A DNA stretch of 37,527 nucleotides, from the NCBI RefSeq assembly GCF_007018965.1, contig NZ_VJYZ01000011.1, positions 1-37,527 of the forward strand, written 5' to 3'. A program made the translations under genes and the position numbers. Source of the DNA: Paracoccus marinus. Its GTDB lineage: Bacteria; Pseudomonadota; Alphaproteobacteria; Rhodobacterales; Rhodobacteraceae. Shown in pieces: positions 34,689 to 37,527 of the stretch (within the stretch, counting starts at the first letter, position 1; every line of letters begins with the position of its first letter). The notes under the pieces were generated by a model that was given only the letters and a program-made list of their open reading frames with translations, was not told the DNA's origin and ran no database searches.

Positions 34689-34755
34689 CATCACCGCGGA
34701 CCCGCCGTCCTGCCGCCTGATGGTCGTCGGAGGAACTTTGGGGAGGGTTCGCGCC

Positions 34756-36627
34756 ATGGGTGCGTTCGACTACAAGAATTACACGATTGACCAGTCGGTG
34801 GCGCTTGCGGAGCTTTCGTTCCGGCTGGCGTCGCAGTCGGTGCTTCAGACGAAGATCGCGGGCGTCACCATCGATCAGGCGCTGACCGGGGCGCAGGGGA
34901 CGCTCGGCGTCGGCGCGATTTCCGGTGGGCCGATGCCGCTGGACCTGCCGGAGGGGTGGCGCGATCTCAGCGCGGCGACCATCGGGCTGCAGGGGGCGCG
35001 GATCGACGAGTCAGGCTTCATCAAGATGGAAAGCCCGATCACCGGCTGGGCCGACGGCGGGCCGCAGGTCAAGGTCTATGGTGAATACGGCGCGGACGGG
35101 TCGCTCGACCGGGTCTGCATCAGCTTCGTGGCCACCAACAACCTGATCGACGTTGCGGATTACTTCGCGATGAACAACGACGTGCTGACCGCCTGCATGG
35201 TGCCGCTGCTGGATGCGCTTGCCGCCTACATGACCTCGCAGGGGCTCTCGGGTGACGACGTGCTGGTCACCGGCTACAGCCTGGGCGGCGGCCTGACGAA
35301 CCTGATGGCGCGCGGGGCAGATACGCTCGCGGGCGGGTTCTACGCCGACGCGGACTTCGTCGGGCACGAAGCGCCGGTGGTGGTCACCGACGGCAGCGTC
35401 CTGAACATCGGCTACGAAAACGACGTCGTCCACCGCCTGACCGGCGAGGCGAGAAGCTTCGACGAGGCGGTTGATCAGGCCGGTCCGGGGCTGTCGAACC
35501 CCGACGGCGACTACCACGGCTCGAACGACAACATGGTCATATTCGACGGCAACTACGCCGGGGCGGGCTTGTCGCTGGCCGTGGACAGCCTGTTGAACCC
35601 GTTCGGCTGGTGGGCCCATGTCGGCGCGGTGCTGAGCGACGCGGTCGCGCGGATCGGCAACTCCGCGTTTTACGACCTGACCAACGAGGACAGCGCGATC
35701 GTCGTGTCGAACTTGGGCGCCGACCTGCGCGGCACCGTCTGGGTCGAGGATAAATCGGCGCCGACCTCGAACCACTACGGCGATCCCGGCTTCATCGTGG
35801 GGACCAGCTTCGCGGACCGGCTGCGCGACGGGCAGGCCAACGACTACCTCGACGGCGGCGCGGGCAGCGATGTGATCCGCACCGGGTCGGGCATGAACGT
35901 GGTCGAGGGCGGGTCGGGCAACGACACCCTGCGCGTCCTGACGACCGCCGCCGGCGCGTCCGCGTACCGGCTGGCCGACGGCACGCTGGTGGTGGCGACC
36001 GCGGACGGGCTGACGCTCGCGCGCGGGATCGAGGATGTGGAGCTGTCGCATTACGGCCCCTTGGGCGTGGTCGAACACGTCACCGACTACTCGATCCAGG
36101 GCGACCGGCTCGAAGACGACCACTGGTCGGCGTTCGAGCTGGGCGACCGCGACATCCGCTTCGGCCGCGCGGTCGAGGGCGGCGCGAACGCCGACACGCT
36201 GTCGGGGCGCGCGGTGTTCGGGCAGGGCGGCAACGACCGGGTGTCGGGCACGACGGCCAACGACCTGCTGCATGGCGGGCGCGGGCAGGACGTGCTGACG
36301 GCGGGCGCGGGCGGTGACCGCCTCTACGGCGCCGAGGACGCGGACCGGCTGGTCGCCGGGACGGGCGGCACCCTGAACGGCGGGCACGGCAATGACGTGT
36401 TCGTGTTCACCCCGCAGGCCACCGGCACGGTCACGGTCGAGGACTTCAACCTTGCCGCGCACGAGGCCGACCGGATCTCGCTGACGCAGTTCCGCGACTT
36501 CGCGGGCGTGATGGCGGCGGCGCGGCAGGTGGGCGACGCGGTCGATATCCGTGCGGGCGGCCTGACGATCCACATCGAGGATACCCGCCTGTCGGACCTG
36601 TCGGCGGACGATTTCCTGTTCGTCTGA
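34756..36627 (+). CDS. Secreted family I.3-type lipase with RTX repeats
   Basis: The 623-residue protein has an alpha/beta-hydrolase half (about 1-370) resembling Pseudomonas family I.3 lipases and polyurethanases: TGYSLGGGLTN, VLNIGYENDVVHRLTG, FYDLTNEDSAIVVSNLG. The triad reads S175 (GYSLGG), D223 (YEND) and H288 (WWAH). The S-D spacing of 48 equals that of the Pseudomonas enzyme as remembered (207/255), and the D-H spacing is 65 against 58. RTX repeats follow (GGAGSDVIRTGSG, GGSGNDTL, GGRGQDVL, GGHGNDVFVF). The C-terminus SADDFLFV has the acidic-hydrophobic ending used by type I secretion. There is no Sec signal. The start ATG at 34756 follows GGGAGGG; an in-frame ATG at 34720 is less likely. 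Confidence 0.88.
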   Translation: MGAFDYKNYTIDQSVALAELSFRLASQSVLQTKIAGVTIDQALTGAQGTLGVGAISGGPMPLDLPEGWRDLSAATIGLQGARIDESGFIKMESPITGWADGGPQVKVYGEYGADGSLDRVCISFVATNNLIDVADYFAMNNDVLTACMVPLLDALAAYMTSQGLSGDDVLVTGYSLGGGLTNLMARGADTLAGGFYADADFVGHEAPVVVTDGSVLNIGYENDVVHRLTGEARSFDEAVDQAGPGLSNPDGDYHGSNDNMVIFDGNYAGAGLSLAVDSLLNPFGWWAHVGAVLSDAVARIGNSAFYDLTNEDSAIVVSNLGADLRGTVWVEDKSAPTSNHYGDPGFIVGTSFADRLRDGQANDYLDGGAGSDVIRTGSGMNVVEGGSGNDTLRVLTTAAGASAYRLADGTLVVATADGLTLARGIEDVELSHYGPLGVVEHVTDYSIQGDRLEDDHWSAFELGDRDIRFGRAVEGGANADTLSGRAVFGQGGNDRVSGTTANDLLHGGRGQDVLTAGAGGDRLYGAEDADRLVAGTGGTLNGGHGNDVFVFTPQATGTVTVEDFNLAAHEADRISLTQFRDFAGVMAAARQVGDAVDIRAGGLTIHIEDTRLSDLSADDFLFV

Positions 36628-36650
36628 CGGGCTGACGGTTGAAAGACCGG

Positions 36651-36680
36651 CGGCGGCTCGCGCGCGCGGGCCGCCGTTTC
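36651..36680 (+). terminator. Hairpin terminator between convergent genes
   Basis: CGGCGGCTCGC (36651-36661) pairs with GCGGGCCGCCG (36666-36676), one G-U pair included, around a 4-base loop. TTTC follows on the plus strand, and a GAAAG run lies on the other side for minus-strand reading. It lies in the 51-base gap between the lipase and the convergent oxidoreductase and may serve both. Confidence 0.6.
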
Positions 36681-37527
36681 ATCTGATCGCCGCCTTCTCC
36701 AGCCCGAGGAACCCGGCCAGCTCGCGCGCCGCAGCCCCACCCGCGCGGTTCGCGCCGATGGTGGACGCGGACGGCCCGTAGCCGACCAGGTGGACGCGCG
36801 GGTCCTTCGCAACCCGGGTCGCAAGCCGTCCATCCATCACGATCCCGCCGCCGTCCTCGCGCAGCTGCAACGGCGCGAGATGGTCGAGCGAGCTGCGAAA
36901 GCCCGTGCACCACAGGATCACGTCGGCGCGCGTCTCGGACCCGTCGGGCCAGCGCACGCCGGTCTCGGTCAGCGCCTCGAACATCGGCTTGCGGTCCAGG
37001 ACGCCGCGGTCGCGCATGGCGCGGATCGCGGGCGTCAGGGGCAGGCCGGTGACCGACACGATCGAGGCGGGCGGCAGGCCGCGCCGGACCCGGTCCTCGA
37101 CCAGCGCCACGGCGGCGCGGCCGTCATCCGCCGTGAAGGGCGCGTCGCGGAACACCGGAGCGGTCCGCGTGACCCAGGTGGTGCGGGTCACGCGCGAAAT
37201 CTCGTCCAGAAGCTGGATGGCCGAGATGCCTGCGCCCACGACGATGACGTGCTGCCCCGCGAACGCGGCGGCGGTCCGGTAGTCCTTGGTGTGAAGCTGC
37301 GCGCCACGGAACAGGTCGCGGCCGGGGTAGTCGGGGATGAAGGGCGTTTCCCAGGTGCCGGTTGCGTTGATGATCCCGCGGGCGGAGAAGACCGCGCGGT
37401 CGGTTTCCACCCGCAGCCTTTCGCCCCGGTCGCAGACGACAGTGACCTTGACCGTAAGCGCCACGGCGCTCTCCTCCTGCCGCTGCTGATCTGATCGGTC
37501 CATTCTCCGCGGGTGGGCATGGGGCGG
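36679..37527 (-). CDS. Flavin-containing monooxygenase-like NAD(P)/FAD oxidoreductase, partial (5' end outside window)
   Basis: About 283 residues are visible, and the frame stays open to the window edge, so the true start lies beyond 37527. Seen motifs are the ATG-type sequence IINATGTWETPFIPDYPG, the FMO-like FRGAQLHTKDYR, and a second Rossmann loop VIVVGAGISAIQLLDEIS for NADPH. The C-terminal DVILWCTGFRSSLDHL and VHLVGYGPSASTIGANRAG segments contact FAD. The N-terminal FAD-binding GxGxxG is missing because it is off the window. Relatives oxygenate soft nucleophiles or carry out Baeyer-Villiger chemistry; the substrate here is unknown. Confidence 0.8.
   Translation of the reverse strand, partial: PPHAHPRRMDRSDQQRQEESAVALTVKVTVVCDRGERLRVETDRAVFSARGIINATGTWETPFIPDYPGRDLFRGAQLHTKDYRTAAAFAGQHVIVVGAGISAIQLLDEISRVTRTTWVTRTAPVFRDAPFTADDGRAAVALVEDRVRRGLPPASIVSVTGLPLTPAIRAMRDRGVLDRKPMFEALTETGVRWPDGSETRADVILWCTGFRSSLDHLAPLQLREDGGGIVMDGRLATRVAKDPRVHLVGYGPSASTIGANRAGGAAARELAGFLGLEKAAIR

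Noticed and set aside
35500..35625. Loss of the catalytic histidine in the lipase
   Set aside because: I first aligned DGNY with the NDHY of Pseudomonas lipases. The true catalytic histidine lies further on, in the WISH segment, and is kept here as WWAH (H288).

Overview
The window is GC-rich (about 65-70% over most of its length) and looks like an alphaproteobacterium of the Rhodobacterales, Paracoccus- or Rhodobacter-like. The basis is the gene content: a ChvE/GguAB(C) sugar operon with a LysR partner, RTX proteins with a Hint domain, and an IS3 element of the kind common in this group. This is a family-level inference from remembered relatives, not from a database search. The first 10.7 kb is a mosaic of accessory DNA. 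The rest is well-ordered catabolic and transport DNA.

Left mosaic (1-10695). A small electrophile/peroxide-stress operon comes first: a TetR-family repressor, an Ohr/OsmC peroxidase and an MDR-type quinone/enoyl reductase. A gene-poor stretch with a perfect 15-bp hairpin follows, then a large RTX protein ending in a Hint domain. Next come an IS5-type transposase tail, a cobalamin riboswitch that is cut off, and a complete IS3-family insertion sequence (5374-6647). The IS abuts, and truncates, the last gene of an unusual cassette: a large serine recombinase, a ParB/RepB-like protein and a second ParB-like protein on the minus strand, with a small HTH protein transcribed divergently. I know of no described function for this cassette, and it is my main candidate for an undescribed system. 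About 500 bases of relic DNA follow.

Middle (10696-17195, minus strand). A complete dipeptide/oligopeptide ABC transporter dppA-B-C-D-F is followed upstream by a LysR regulator. The regulator is divergent to the sugar operon and resembles the GbpR regulators that sit beside chvE.

Sugar operon (17390-34512, plus strand). Fourteen tightly packed genes, most with overlapping stop and start codons, encode two sugar ABC importers and the oxidative, non-isomerase breakdown of D-galactose and L-arabinose. ChvE-GguA-GguB takes up aldoses. A Gfo/Idh/MocA dehydrogenase and an SMP-30 lactonase make the aldonate, helped by a mutarotase, and an IlvD/EDD dehydratase makes the 2-keto-3-deoxy acid. From there DgoK and DgoA give the De Ley-Doudoroff galactose route. 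GguC (AraD1-like) and a ketoglutarate-semialdehyde dehydrogenase give the L-arabinose-to-2-oxoglutarate route. The second importer (YtfQ-YtfR-YtfT-YjfF type) probably brings in furanose forms.

Right end. A family I.3-type lipase with an intact Ser-Asp-His triad, RTX repeats and a type I secretion tail converges on a flavin monooxygenase-like gene that runs off the window. No type I secretion genes are present in the window.
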